Positions 1 through 8,804 of a stretch of DNA of 64,000 nucleotides are shown here, piece after piece (position 1 is the first letter of the stretch; the number at the start of each line of letters is the position of its first letter). The stretch is taken from the NCBI GenBank assembly GCA_030824575.1, contig JAVBXL010000205.1, forward strand, positions 1-64,000, given 5' to 3'. The notes below the pieces were generated by a model, which was not told where the DNA came from, ran no database searches, and saw only the letters and a list, made by a program, of their open reading frames with translations. The stretch is from a bacterium (GTDB lineage Bacteria; Pseudomonadota; Alphaproteobacteria; Sphingomonadales; Sphingomonadaceae). The position numbers were made by a program, and so were the translations under genes.

Positions 1-1
1 T

Positions 2-160
2 GTCGCGGCGCGGCTGGCAGGGGCGGGCGTGGGGCGGATCGCGATGCTGGACGAGGATACCTATAGCCAGCCGGATCGGTTCTACAGCTATCGCCGGTCC
101 TGCCATCGGAACGAGAGCGACTATGGACGGCAGATTTCGATGATCGCGATGCCGGGTTAA
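2..160 (+). CDS. pgeF: PgeF/YfiH-family protein, C-terminal end only
   Basis: Only the last 52 codons are in the window; the gene starts upstream. The tail carries the motif RFYSYRR..HRNESDYGRQIS, which matches the C-terminus of the PgeF/YfiH (multicopper polyphenol oxidase-like, peptidoglycan editing) family, where the phrase F-SYRR-T-R-E-DYGRQ is strongly conserved. The family removes misincorporated residues from peptidoglycan precursors and has purine nucleoside phosphorylase/laccase-like activity in vitro. Its stop codon overlaps the end of the convergent RDD gene by four bases. Confidence 0.75.
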   Translation, partial: VAARLAGAGVGRIAMLDEDTYSQPDRFYSYRRSCHRNESDYGRQISMIAMPG

Positions 161-1041
161 CGCCGCCCCGCCGTCCCATGCTTGTCCTCGCGGCGGCGGC
201 CGACGAGCATGGCGCGTTCCAGGCGGACGCAGAGCGCGGCATAATAGTCGGAGAGGAAGCCATGGTCATCGCCATCGTCCGGTAGCCCGGCCTTGCGCCG
301 GATCGTGGCGGCAACGGTGGCGATCGCATCATCCTGCCCGGCCCGCAGCACATTTTCCAGCGTCTGGAGTTCATAGATACCGTACAGGTCGAGCGCCGCG
401 TCGGTAAAGACCCGACGTGGCTGCTGCGCGCGCGCGGCTACGAGGTCCGCGCCCAGCTTCGCCCGCACATTGTTCACGACCCAGGTGCCCGCCAGCAGAT
501 CCCCCACCCGCAGCCGGTCGCGGTTGAACAGCGGGAAGAAGAGGAAGATTCCGGTCCAGCACAGGGCGAAGAGGGTGAGGAAGCCGTCGGCTGCGCCATC
601 CGCCGCTTGTTTGCCCAGGAAGGACAGCGGCAGGAAAACCTCTATCTCACGCATGGCGTTGCGGGCGATCACCGCGCCCCCGGTCAGCCGCCCGCCATCG
701 CGCGCGACGACGCGCAGGCCGAGCAACCGCTTGCCCGGCGTCGCGCCACGCCCGCCCATCTCGAACAGAATGAACCAGCCGTTGCGCAGCATGAAGGCAC
801 CGACCAACCAGAGGATCAGGAAGATTTCGGCGCGCGCCTGGGCGATGCCGAGCAGGCTGAGCAGGATCGTGGCGAGGATCAGGCTGATGAAGAGGATGAG
901 GATATCAAGGATGAAGGCCGACGCCCGCGTCCCCGCGCTCGCCAATTCCAGGCGCAGGTCTACGCCTTCGGGCGTGACGAAGCTGCGGCGCAGCGAGGCG
1001 GGCGCCTTTGGCGCGCGGTTACGCCAGCGCATGACGATCAT
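157..1041 (-). CDS. RDD-family membrane protein
   Basis: A 294-residue protein whose first half is an RDD domain: the R-x-x-A-x-x-x-D signature (TRASAFILDILI, about residues 38-49), hydrophobic helices, and the conserved TPGKRLLGLRV turn before a third membrane segment. The last 100 residues are soluble and helical. RDD proteins are small integral inner-membrane proteins, and some are linked to ion transport; the substrate here cannot be told. It is the last gene of the MoxR cluster, and its start lies 23 bases inside the upstream SpoIIM-like gene. An alternative ATG three codons downstream would shorten the overlap to 14 bases. Confidence 0.8.
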   Translation of the reverse strand: MIVMRWRNRAPKAPASLRRSFVTPEGVDLRLELASAGTRASAFILDILILFISLILATILLSLLGIAQARAEIFLILWLVGAFMLRNGWFILFEMGGRGATPGKRLLGLRVVARDGGRLTGGAVIARNAMREIEVFLPLSFLGKQAADGAADGFLTLFALCWTGIFLFFPLFNRDRLRVGDLLAGTWVVNNVRAKLGADLVAARAQQPRRVFTDAALDLYGIYELQTLENVLRAGQDDAIATVAATIRRKAGLPDDGDDHGFLSDYYAALCVRLERAMLVGRRREDKHGTAGRR

Positions 1042-2050
1042 CCCGGCGGCGGGGCAGATAATAATAGGTCAGCCAGCCGGCCAGCGCCGCGAGGCCGATG
1101 CCGTAGCGCATCGCGTCCGACTGGACCGTCTGCCGCCCGATCCCTTCGAGCAGGCCCGCGACCAACAGCATCAGCACGACGCCCGCCATGGCGATGGCGG
1201 CGCTGCGCCCGGCGATGACGGCCGCTTCCGTGCGCGCTTCGCGGCCGGGGAAGGCGACCGCGGTGCCGATCTTCATGCCAGCAGCCCCAGCCAGGATGAT
1301 GGCGAACATTTCGGTCGAGCCATGGATGGTGAGCCAGCCCAGGAAATTGAGGCCCAGCCCCTTGCTCGCGAACAGGCAGAGCATCGCGCCTAAAGTCAGG
1401 CCGTTATAGACGATCAGCAGCACGGTCGGCACGGTGAAGGCGAAGCCCAGCGCAAAGGCGAAGATCGCGACCTGGCTGTTATGGGTGAAGAGATAGGCGG
1501 CGAAGGTGGCGAGGCCGCCGCCCTCCTGCGGCCCGTAGATGGTGGCGCGCAGGGTTTCGGCGCTGGCGGAGGGATCGCGCCCGCCCGACATCGCGTCGGG
1601 GATGATGCTGTAATACCAGCTAGGATCGGTGGCGACGAGCCACCAGCCCGCGATGACGCCGGCAACCGTCAGGACGAGGCAAATGAGGGTTTCGCGCCAG
1701 AGCGCCTGGACGCTCAATGGCCAGTCGCGCGCGAAGAAGCCGCCGAGTTGGCGCGTCGCGGTGTCCGGCACGCCGTAGAGCTGGAAATAGGCGCGGGTGC
1801 AAAGCTGTTCGAGGTAAGTGACGAGCGCCCGGTCGAGCGAGGTTTCGCGCGCCACCGAGAGCGACGAGAGGGCCGAGCGATAGAGCAAAGGCAAGGCGAG
1901 GATGTCATCCTCCGACAGGGCGCGGACCGAGCGTTTCTCCATGCGGGTGACGAGCTGGTCCAGCCGGTCCCATTCGCCCTCATGCGCGGCGCGGAAGCGG
2001 GTCGCGTTGACGAGCGGCGCGGCGGCGCGCCCTTCGACGAGCGCGCTCAT
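1019..2050 (-). CDS. Stage II sporulation protein M (SpoIIM/DUF95) family membrane protein
   Basis: This 343-residue protein has a soluble helical N-terminus (about 100 residues) followed by several membrane helices, including LICLVLTVAGVIAGWWLV and a glycine-rich block around LNFLGWLTIHGSTEMFAIILAGAAGMKIG. The H-G-x-x-E motif in that block is typical of the SpoIIM/DUF95 family. Sporulation is not implied, because alphaproteobacteria carry this family in MoxR/DUF58 clusters where its role is unknown. Its start overlaps the DUF58 stop (ATGA), so translation is probably coupled. The job is inferred only from the cluster, which is thought to serve envelope or metallo-protein maturation. Confidence 0.8.
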   Translation of the reverse strand: MSALVEGRAAAPLVNATRFRAAHEGEWDRLDQLVTRMEKRSVRALSEDDILALPLLYRSALSSLSVARETSLDRALVTYLEQLCTRAYFQLYGVPDTATRQLGGFFARDWPLSVQALWRETLICLVLTVAGVIAGWWLVATDPSWYYSIIPDAMSGGRDPSASAETLRATIYGPQEGGGLATFAAYLFTHNSQVAIFAFALGFAFTVPTVLLIVYNGLTLGAMLCLFASKGLGLNFLGWLTIHGSTEMFAIILAGAAGMKIGTAVAFPGREARTEAAVIAGRSAAIAMAGVVLMLLVAGLLEGIGRQTVQSDAMRYGIGLAALAGWLTYYYLPRRRDDRHALA

Positions 2051-3360
2051 AGCAAGTTCCTCCGTTTGAGGTCGACATAGCCCTGGACCAGCCGGTCGGC
2101 GACGCGATCATGTTCGGCCTCAATGACATGGGCACCCAGATGCCGCAGCCGGGTGAGCACCATCAGCCGATCGCGCAGCAAGGCGGCGGCGGTGACGGCG
2201 CGGGTGACGTCGTCGGCGTTGCGGGGGCGGCGGTCGAGGATCGATTCCAGTTCCTCGTCGCGCAGTACGACGATCAACAGGAGATGGGTTTCGACCAGGC
2301 GGCCAGCGGCGCGAACGAGAAATTCGGCGGAGGTGAGGTCGGTAAATTCGGTGAAGAGGACGATCATCGAGCGGCGGGTCAGGCGCGTCGCGAGCGTGGT
2401 GAGAGCGTGGGTATAGTTGGTCTCCTCCCCGCTATAGTCGATTCGGGCGGCGAGCCGCTGGAGTTCGCCGAAGGCGGCAGCCCCCGACACCAGCCCGCTG
2501 GCGATGCGCGGGCGCGAATCGAAGGCGTGGAGCGCGACCCGGTCGCCCAGCTTGAGCGCTACCCAGGCGGTCAATAGCATCGCCGAGACAACGCGGTCGA
2601 GGCGGCTGAGGCCCGCGACCGGCTCGCTCATCTGGCGGCCGGCGTCGATTGCGAAGACGATCTGGTTGTTGCGTTCGGATCGAAATTCCTTGGCGTGCAA
2701 TTTGCTGTGGCGAGCGGACTGTTTCCAGTCGATCGCGCGCCGGTCCATGCCGGAGCGAAATTCGACCAGCGCGTCGAAATCCGCGCCGTCTCCGCGATCG
2801 ACCTGCGCCATCAGGCCCTGGAGCGCGTGGCGCTGGAATATCTGTGCGCCGCGATCATGGACCGGGCGGATGTCGGGCAGGATGGCCATCGTAGCGTCGA
2901 GCGGGATGATGCGTTGTTTCCAGACGAGGCCGAGCGGCCCTTTCCAGCGCAGCCAGCCCTGCCCGATCCGCGCCGTGCCGCGCCGGACGCTACGCAGCGG
3001 GATGGCGGCCGACGCCTTGCCGGCGGTAAGGTCGATCCAAATGCCGTCGTCATCCTCTGCTTCCAGCAGCGGTCCGGTTTCCAGCAGCAGTTGCGCGCGG
3101 GCCGGGGCGGCGCCCGCGATCGTCACATGCGCCGCCGCCTCCACCGGGGCGCCGACGCTGGCGGTGCGGGGGAGGTCGAGCCGCAACGCCGCCTGCGCCG
3201 GGCGGCTGCCCAACAGCGCGTCGGCGAGGCTCGCCAGCAGCACCGCGATCGGCCAGGCGAGCGCGGCATACCAGCGGCCCGGCACCAGCAGGGCGACGAG
3301 CAGCGTCGCGGGCGCACCGGCCGCCGTCGTCCATATGGCTGTGCGGGTGGGATAGATCAT
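2047..3360 (-). CDS. DUF58 domain-containing protein
   Basis: A 437-residue protein with two N-terminal membrane helices, a beta-rich middle part, and the DUF58 core R-x-G-x-D-R-R-x-I-x-W-K (EFRSGMDRRAIDWKQSARH, about residues 203-221). A von Willebrand A-like region follows (IVFAIDAGRQM...), and DUF58 proteins are usually companions of MoxR ATPases. The VWA-like site reads DAGRQ rather than DxSxS, so a canonical metal-ion-dependent adhesion site is doubtful. The gene lies 25 bases after moxR and overlaps the SpoIIM-like gene by four bases. Inference: a client or co-chaperone of the MoxR ATPase. Confidence 0.85.
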   Translation of the reverse strand: MIYPTRTAIWTTAAGAPATLLVALLVPGRWYAALAWPIAVLLASLADALLGSRPAQAALRLDLPRTASVGAPVEAAAHVTIAGAAPARAQLLLETGPLLEAEDDDGIWIDLTAGKASAAIPLRSVRRGTARIGQGWLRWKGPLGLVWKQRIIPLDATMAILPDIRPVHDRGAQIFQRHALQGLMAQVDRGDGADFDALVEFRSGMDRRAIDWKQSARHSKLHAKEFRSERNNQIVFAIDAGRQMSEPVAGLSRLDRVVSAMLLTAWVALKLGDRVALHAFDSRPRIASGLVSGAAAFGELQRLAARIDYSGEETNYTHALTTLATRLTRRSMIVLFTEFTDLTSAEFLVRAAGRLVETHLLLIVVLRDEELESILDRRPRNADDVTRAVTAAALLRDRLMVLTRLRHLGAHVIEAEHDRVADRLVQGYVDLKRRNLL

Positions 3361-3385
3361 GGGTGGTTGGTCATGGCGGGGGCGC

Positions 3386-4342
3386 TCAGCGTGGTGCCTC
3401 GATCATGTCGATGATGCCGGTCACGACATCCTCAATTCGGCGGCCGTCGATTTCGGCGGCGGGGGAGAGGATGAGGCGGTGGCGCAGCAGCGCGGGGGCG
3501 AGCGCCTTCACATCGTCGGGGATCACGAAGTCGCGGCCGTCCAGCGCCGCGCGGGCGCGCGCTGCGCCCGCCAGCATCGCGCCGGCGCGGGGGGATGCGC
3601 CGCTTTCGAGGTCGGCGACGTCGCGGGTGCCACGGATGAGGGCAAGGATATAGTCGATCACTTCATCGACCAGCCGCACGCCGTTCACGACGGCAATGGC
3701 CTCCGCAATGCGGGCCGCGTCGGCGACCGGGGCGACGCCCCAGGCCTGCGGCGTCATCGCATGGGTGCGCGCGCCATGGGTGGCGACGATCTTGCGCTCT
3801 TCCGCGGCGCTGGGATAATCGACGCTCTGCTTGAAGAGGAAGCGGTCGAGCTGCGCTTCGGGCAGGGGGTAGACGCCCTGCTGCTCGATCGGATTTTGCG
3901 TGGCGACGACCGTGAAACGATCACTGAGCGCCAGGCTTTCGCCGTCGATGGTGACGGTGCGTTCCTGCATCGCCTCCAGCAGGGCGGCCTGCGTCTTAGG
4001 CGGGGTGCGGTTGATTTCGTCGGCCAGCAGCAATTCGGTGAAGATGGGGCCGCGCGTCAGGCTGAACTGGCTGGTCTGGAAGTTGAACAGATTGGCGCCG
4101 ATGATGTCGCCAGGCATCAGGTCGGGCGTGAACTGGATACGGCCGAAATCAAGGCCAAGCGCATGGGCGAAACTGTGCGCGATCAACGTCTTGGCGGTGC
4201 CGGGCGGCCCTTCCAGCAATATGTGCCCGCCGGAAAAGAGGGCGACGAGCATCAGATCGACGGTCGATTCCTGCCCCACGACCGCGCGGGCCACTTCTTG
4301 CTTGATGGCCTGGCCGAGCGCCTGAACCTCTTCTACCGTCAT
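3386..4342 (-). CDS. MoxR-family AAA+ ATPase
   Basis: A 318-residue AAA+ ATPase. The Walker A loop is GPPGTAKT (about 45-52), Walker B is LLLADE with the sensor/arginine region [18 protein letters not shown] (104-121), and sensor 1 is [12 protein letters not shown]. The length and the helix-2 insert are typical of MoxR proteins, which act as chaperones inserting metals or cofactors or remodelling VWA-domain partners. It overlaps the upstream DUF4350 gene by four bases and stands 25 bases before DUF58. The neighbourhood (DUF4129, DUF4350, MoxR, DUF58, SpoIIM, RDD) is a recurrent alphaproteobacterial cluster. Known: the family and the ATPase activity. Inferred: the client. Confidence 0.93.
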   Translation of the reverse strand: MTVEEVQALGQAIKQEVARAVVGQESTVDLMLVALFSGGHILLEGPPGTAKTLIAHSFAHALGLDFGRIQFTPDLMPGDIIGANLFNFQTSQFSLTRGPIFTELLLADEINRTPPKTQAALLEAMQERTVTIDGESLALSDRFTVVATQNPIEQQGVYPLPEAQLDRFLFKQSVDYPSAAEERKIVATHGARTHAMTPQAWGVAPVADAARIAEAIAVVNGVRLVDEVIDYILALIRGTRDVADLESGASPRAGAMLAGAARARAALDGRDFVIPDDVKALAPALLRHRLILSPAAEIDGRRIEDVVTGIIDMIEAPR

Positions 4343-5580
4343 TTGCTCTTATCCTCTTGCCAATCGTGGAGCGCCTGCGCTGCGTCGAGCAGGCTGCGCC
4401 GGTCGTTCGCCGCATCCGCCGCCTGCATAAGGTCGGTGAAGCGGCGTGCGCCCTTAAAACTATCGAGATATTGGTCGAGCGCGTCATCGCGCAGGCGGGC
4501 GGGCGCAGCGAAGGCGCGCGCCGCGCGATCGCGGATAGCGGCGGCATAGCGACCGCCGAGGCGCGCTTCGCGCCGCGCCTTGCGGATCAGCAGCGCGCTG
4601 TTGTCGACCAGCGCGCTCTTGCCGAAGGCGACGGCGCGGCTGCGGGGGCGCGGCGGACCGAAGCGGCCGAAGGCGTGGAGGCCCGCGAGCAGCAGCGCAG
4701 CGGCGATCGCCAGCGTCATGGCGAGGAAAGGCGGCTCGAACAGCAATTTCAAGGGACTGCGCGAATGGCCGAGGCCATTCATCGACACGTCGAAGGCAAT
4801 GCCGTCGGGATCGGTGCTGTTCATCCAGTCGAGCAGGGCCAGCGCCGACTGGGCCTGGCCCAGATCCTTCATGCCGCGATTGTTGAGCAGGTCGGGATCG
4901 GCCAGCACATAGAGCGGCCCCTCCCCGACCTGCGCCAGGACGATGCCGCCCCTGCCGTCGGTGAGCAACGGGGTCAGCCTGCGCCACCGGTCCTGCTGCT
5001 GGTCATTGTCGGGATCGATGCCGGTAATGACCTGGATCGGGCGCGGTGCCCGGAAGCGGACGGGGATGCCGTTGGACGTTAATGCGCCGCCGCCGCTGCG
5101 ATATTGCCGCATGGTGAAGCGGACGCCGGGCGCAAGCACGCCGATCGGCTCGTAAAGCGGCAGCAAGCCACGATAGCGCGCCCAGCCGGGATGATCGTCA
5201 TCCGGCACGGTGCGCCATTTGGGCAGGATGAACAGGGTCGGCCGGGTCGCGCGCTGCATCAGCGCCGCGCTGATATCGGTCGTGGCGCTTTCAGCGGTGA
5301 TTATCAGCAGGTCTTCGGTATCGAATTCGTGGGCGGTGCGTATGATGCGCGGATGGCGGCCGGTCGCCTCAGCCAGTTGTACAAGGCCGGCATAGCCGGT
5401 CACCGCATTGGACAGCGCGTGCGCGCCGCCATTGCGGCCCGATCGCAGGTCGGGGGCATAGGCACCCAGCACCAGCATGGCGGCGAAACCGGCAATGCCG
5501 ATCGCCAGCATCAGCGCGACGGTGCGACCACGGAACAGCACCGTGTCGGCCGGCGGCGGGGCGATCGCGATATCGCTCAT
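4339..5580 (-). CDS. DUF4350 domain-containing membrane protein
   Basis: A 413-residue protein starting at [10 protein letters not shown]; this ATG overlaps the DUF4129 stop by four bases, which decides the start although the frame stays open further upstream. It has one N-terminal membrane helix ([20 protein letters not shown]), a large extracytoplasmic domain resembling the DUF4350/GATase-like fold ([18 protein letters not shown]...LLIITAE), and a second helix ([23 protein letters not shown], about 280-300). A cytoplasmic helical tail of about 110 residues follows. It is typical of MoxR clusters, and its biochemical function is unknown. Confidence 0.75.
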   Translation of the reverse strand: MSDIAIAPPPADTVLFRGRTVALMLAIGIAGFAAMLVLGAYAPDLRSGRNGGAHALSNAVTGYAGLVQLAEATGRHPRIIRTAHEFDTEDLLIITAESATTDISAALMQRATRPTLFILPKWRTVPDDDHPGWARYRGLLPLYEPIGVLAPGVRFTMRQYRSGGGALTSNGIPVRFRAPRPIQVITGIDPDNDQQQDRWRRLTPLLTDGRGGIVLAQVGEGPLYVLADPDLLNNRGMKDLGQAQSALALLDWMNSTDPDGIAFDVSMNGLGHSRSPLKLLFEPPFLAMTLAIAAALLLAGLHAFGRFGPPRPRSRAVAFGKSALVDNSALLIRKARREARLGGRYAAAIRDRAARAFAAPARLRDDALDQYLDSFKGARRFTDLMQAADAANDRRSLLDAAQALHDWQEDKSK

Positions 5581-6284
5581 GCCGTCCCCTCCCTTGGCCA
5601 GCGCCGGCTCTGGGCGAAATCGGCATAGGCATGGCGGCAGCGGCCCCATTCGTCCGCATCGATCGGGCGGCCGCCGAACAGGCTGCGTTCGACCGCAGAC
5701 GCGATTTCCTTGAACAGGCGACGCGGTGCGGACGGAATGCCGTCGGCGCGGGCGAGGTCGCGGCTGGTGAGCGCCGGGCGGACGATGTGCGGACGGCGAC
5801 GCGCCATATCCTCGACGCTGCGCAGCAGGAGATGGTGCACCGCCTGCGCATAATCGCCCTGCGCGGCGAGCGCGTCGGCTTCGTCCAGCCAGGCGCGCGT
5901 CGGGGCGGCGTCCGGGGTCCAGTCCTCTTCGGCCGCCTCCACCGCGGCGGCCGAACGGTGCCGCCGCCAGCGCGGCAGGCGCCAGACGCCATGGCGCACC
6001 CGGTCCACCACGATCCAGAGGATCAGCAGCGCCAGCGCGGCGATCATGGTCCACAGGAGGATGCGGGCATAGGGCGCGTCGGGCATGAAACTGCCGATCC
6101 ACCGCAGGAAGTGCCCGACCGGGGCCAGCGCCCATTCCAGCCATTCGCCCAGCGCCTTCAGCCAGGCGGGCGGCGGCGGACGGCCAGGCGCTGGCATCAT
6201 GTCGAACTGCACGTCGCCGCCGGCCAGCAGCGCGCGATGCGCCGCAGCCAGTTGTTCGTCCGACATATGTTCTGGTCCGGCCAT
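5577..6284 (-). CDS. DUF4129 domain-containing protein
   Basis: First gene of the MoxR operon, 235 residues. A proline-rich N-terminus leads to one or two membrane segments (YARILLWTMIAALALLILWIVVDRV), then a C-terminal DUF4129-type domain with HHLLLRSVEDMARRRP...LTSRDLAR. That domain is found in bacterial transglutaminase-like and MoxR-cluster proteins and here has no catalytic partner domain. A second ATG six codons in (MSDEQL) could be the true start. The promoter should lie in the 110-base gap shared with the divergent membrane-protein gene. Confidence 0.75.
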   Translation of the reverse strand: MAGPEHMSDEQLAAAHRALLAGGDVQFDMMPAPGRPPPPAWLKALGEWLEWALAPVGHFLRWIGSFMPDAPYARILLWTMIAALALLILWIVVDRVRHGVWRLPRWRRHRSAAAVEAAEEDWTPDAAPTRAWLDEADALAAQGDYAQAVHHLLLRSVEDMARRRPHIVRPALTSRDLARADGIPSAPRRLFKEIASAVERSLFGGRPIDADEWGRCRHAYADFAQSRRWPREGTA

Positions 6285-6394
6285 CGATGCCCACCCCCGT
6301 CGCGGCAGACCCTAGCGGCTGGGCGCGCGCAAGCAAGTCATTCAAAGGATGACAAAGTCGGCCGAATGCGACAGCATCCGGTCAGAGTTCGAAA

Positions 6395-7201
6395 ATGGGG
6401 GATATGACGATGGCGACGCACGCGGCCTTGGGCGAGCAACGATCCTTTTCGGTCGGCCGAGTGCTGAGCCGCGCGTTCGGGACGCTGGGCGACAATCCGC
6501 TCGCGACCTTTGGCATCGCCTTTCTATTCGGATCGATCCCGCAATTTTTCTACGGTTATTTCATCGGATCGACGTTGGAGAGCGCGGACCGCGCCAGCAT
6601 GATCGCGGCGATTGCCGTGTCGGTCGCTTCCTTCGTCGTCTTCCTGCTGCTGTCGATGCTGGTGCAGGGCGCGCTGGTCCGGGCAACGCTGGCCCATGCG
6701 CAAGGACAGCGGGCGAGTTTTGCCCAATGTATAGGGACAGGTCTGGCCAAGGCGGTGCCGCTGATCGGCCTTACGATCCTGCTGGTCCTGGGGATCATGG
6801 CCGGGTTCACGCTGTTGTTCGTGCCCGGCGTGATCCTGTTCCTGATGTGGTCGGTCGCAGCGCCAGCGCTGGTCGCCGAGGATAGTGGCGTGTTCACCGC
6901 CTTCTCCCGCAGCCGGTTCCTGACCAAGGGCGCGCGCTGGCGCATCTTCGCGCTACAGCTATTGCTGCTGGTGCTGATATGGCTGGTATCCGCAGCGCTG
7001 GGCGCGGCCATATTGGCGGGCGGCATGACGCCCGACGCGACCGGCACGGTGGCCCTGTCCCTGCCCTATCTGCTGGTGTCGGCGGTCAGCAACACATTGA
7101 TCATCGCCTTCTGGAGCACGGTGCAGGCCAGCCTCTATGTCGATCTGCGCACATGGAAGGACGGGCCGCAGTCGCAGGATCTGGCGGATATCTTCGCCTG
7201 A
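6395..7201 (+). CDS. Polytopic membrane protein, YciC/glycerophosphodiester phosphodiesterase membrane-domain-like
   Basis: A protein of up to 268 residues with about six hydrophobic helices and the N-terminal phrase FSVGRVLSRAFGTLGDNPL. This phrase is common to membrane-domain proteins annotated as YciC/UPF0259-like or as a glycerophosphoryl diester phosphodiesterase membrane domain. No catalytic domain is present. Three in-frame ATGs lie at 6395, 6404 and 6410. The GGGGGA run at 6397-6402 sits at Shine-Dalgarno distance from the third, so MATHAALG is the likeliest start. The function is unknown. It is convergent with cobU, with only three bases between the stop codons. Confidence 0.65.
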   Translation: MGDMTMATHAALGEQRSFSVGRVLSRAFGTLGDNPLATFGIAFLFGSIPQFFYGYFIGSTLESADRASMIAAIAVSVASFVVFLLLSMLVQGALVRATLAHAQGQRASFAQCIGTGLAKAVPLIGLTILLVLGIMAGFTLLFVPGVILFLMWSVAAPALVAEDSGVFTAFSRSRFLTKGARWRIFALQLLLLVLIWLVSAALGAAILAGGMTPDATGTVALSLPYLLVSAVSNTLIIAFWSTVQASLYVDLRTWKDGPQSQDLADIFA

Positions 7202-7204
7202 AGC

Positions 7205-7726
7205 CTATTTCAGGACCATCGGCAGTCCGGCCGCCACGAATATCGCACTGTCGACGCACGCCGCCACCGCCTGGTTGATGTCGCCGGCGATGTCGCGGAA
7301 GCGGCGGGCAAGCGCGTTGTCGGGCACGATACCCAGCCCGACTTCGTTCGTGACGAAAATGATCTTGCCCGGTGCCGCACCGATGGCGCTGGTCAGTTCG
7401 GAAACTGCGGCGGCGACATCTTGCTCGCCCAGCAGCAGATTAGACGCCCACAGGGTCAGGCAATCGATCAGGACGACGCTGTCGGGTCGGCTTTCGGCCA
7501 GCATCGCGGCGGCGAGCGCGAGGGGGGCATCGACCGTGTGCCAGCGCGGCCCCCGTACCGCACGATGACGGGCGATCCGATCCTCCATCTCCACGTCGAA
7601 GGCTTGCGCCGTCGCGATATAGACGAGTTGGCCCGGAAGGGCTTCGGCCTGCATCTGGGCGAAACGGCTCTTGCCCGACCGCGCGCCGCCCAGGACAAGG
7701 AGGGATTGTGCGAATTTATGGATCAT
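7205..7726 (-). CDS. cobU: Bifunctional adenosylcobinamide kinase / adenosylcobinamide-phosphate guanylyltransferase
   Basis: A 173-residue protein, starting at MIHKFAQSL because that gives the family's usual length and puts the P-loop near the N-terminus. The GTP-binding loop is GGARSGKS (13-20). The CobU/CobP phrases VYIATAQAFDVEMEDRIARHRAVRG and VVLIDCLTLWASNLL follow, ending with VTNEVGLGIVPDNALARRFRD. The enzyme phosphorylates adenosylcobinamide and then transfers GMP to give AdoCbi-GDP, the substrate of CobS. It is encoded apart from the main minus-strand cob run, divergent from cobC/cobD with about 60 bases between them. Confidence 0.93.
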   Translation of the reverse strand: MIHKFAQSLLVLGGARSGKSRFAQMQAEALPGQLVYIATAQAFDVEMEDRIARHRAVRGPRWHTVDAPLALAAAMLAESRPDSVVLIDCLTLWASNLLLGEQDVAAAVSELTSAIGAAPGKIIFVTNEVGLGIVPDNALARRFRDIAGDINQAVAACVDSAIFVAAGLPMVLK

Positions 7727-7787
7727 GAGTCGGCCGATAGATGAGATTTCTATTGTCCTATAGCGCGGGATTGGCGAACGGCAGCCC

Positions 7788-8804
7788 ATGATCGACGAAC
7801 GCGCCATGATCGACTTGACCGACTGGACCATTCACGGCGGCAAGCTGTCGGATGCGGCGATCGCCTTTCCCGACGCGCCTGCGCCATGGCTGGACCTGTC
7901 CACCGGCATCAATCCCGACCCATGGCCAGGCGCGGCGCGGCGGGCGATCGATTGGCAGCGCTTGCCCGACGCGGCGGCGATTACGGCGCTGGAAATGGCG
8001 GCGGCGTGCCATTTCGGTGCGCGGGGACGTGATGTTTTGGCTCTGCCCGGCACCGAATTGGGTTTGCGCGGGCTGCGTGGCCTGCCCCTGCCCGCGCCAT
8101 TTTGCCATGTTGCGCCGGGTTATGGCACCCATGGGGAAGCGCTGCCCGGCAGCCGGGCGATAACGGCCGACCGACTGGCGGAGGAGGCCGCGCTTGGAGG
8201 CACCATCCTGTGCGCCAATCCCGCCAATCCCGACGGCCGGTTGATCGCGGTTGATACTCTTCTGGCGATTGCGGCGACGCTGGCCCGGTCCGGTGGCTGG
8301 TTGGTGGTCGATGAAGCCTTTATCGACGCGCATGGGGACGCCAGCATCCTGCCCCGATTGTCGGGTGAGGAGCCGATCATCGTCCTGCGATCCTTCGGCA
8401 AGTTTTTCGGACTGGCGGGGGTGAGGTTGGGCTTTGCGGTGGCCCCGCCTGCGATCATTGCCCCGTGGCGCGCGGCGATCGGCAGTTGGCCGGTGTCAGC
8501 CGCCGCGATCGCGATCGGCGCGGCGGCCTATGCCGATGCCGACTGGATCGCCGCGACCCGCCAGCGGCTGCGCGCGCGCGCCGATGCGATGGATGCGGTG
8601 CTGCGCCGTCATGGGCTGGAACCGCAGGGGGCGTCGCCGCTGTTCCGGTTGATCGATTGCGACGCCGCTCGCCTGTTCGCACGGTTGGCGCGGCGCGGCA
8701 TATTGACCCGCCCCTTCGCTTATGCGCCGCGCTGGCTGCGGCTGGGCGTGCCGGGCTGCGCCGCGGATCTGGACCGGCTCGATCGCGCGCTGGGCGATGA
8801 GTGA
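7788..8804 (+). CDS. cobD: PLP-dependent threonine-phosphate decarboxylase-like enzyme (CobC/CobD)
   Basis: A 338-residue fold-type I PLP enzyme of the histidinol-phosphate aminotransferase superfamily. It shows IHGGKLSDAA and LDLSTGINPDPWP at the N-terminus, LVVDEAFID, and the Schiff-base lysine motif RSFGKFFGLAGVRLGF. Family members (CobD in Salmonella, CobC in Pseudomonas denitrificans) supply the aminopropanol arm of cobalamin. A second ATG six codons in (MIDLTDWTIHGG) is an equally good start. The stop overlaps the start of cbiB by eight bases, so the two genes form a coupled pair for aminopropanol attachment. Confidence 0.9.
   Translation: MIDERAMIDLTDWTIHGGKLSDAAIAFPDAPAPWLDLSTGINPDPWPGAARRAIDWQRLPDAAAITALEMAAACHFGARGRDVLALPGTELGLRGLRGLPLPAPFCHVAPGYGTHGEALPGSRAITADRLAEEAALGGTILCANPANPDGRLIAVDTLLAIAATLARSGGWLVVDEAFIDAHGDASILPRLSGEEPIIVLRSFGKFFGLAGVRLGFAVAPPAIIAPWRAAIGSWPVSAAAIAIGAAAYADADWIAATRQRLRARADAMDAVLRRHGLEPQGASPLFRLIDCDAARLFARLARRGILTRPFAYAPRWLRLGVPGCAADLDRLDRALGDE

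Noticed and set aside
470..1393. 307-codon plus-strand open frame opposite the RDD/SpoIIM genes
   Set aside because: Low-complexity Arg/Pro/Ala composition, no motif, and fully antisense to two recognisable membrane proteins; typical shadow frame in GC-rich DNA.
4339..6345. A single 668-codon minus-strand gene
   Set aside because: The upstream half is the out-of-frame shadow of the DUF4129 gene; the real DUF4350 gene starts at 5580 with an ATGA overlap.
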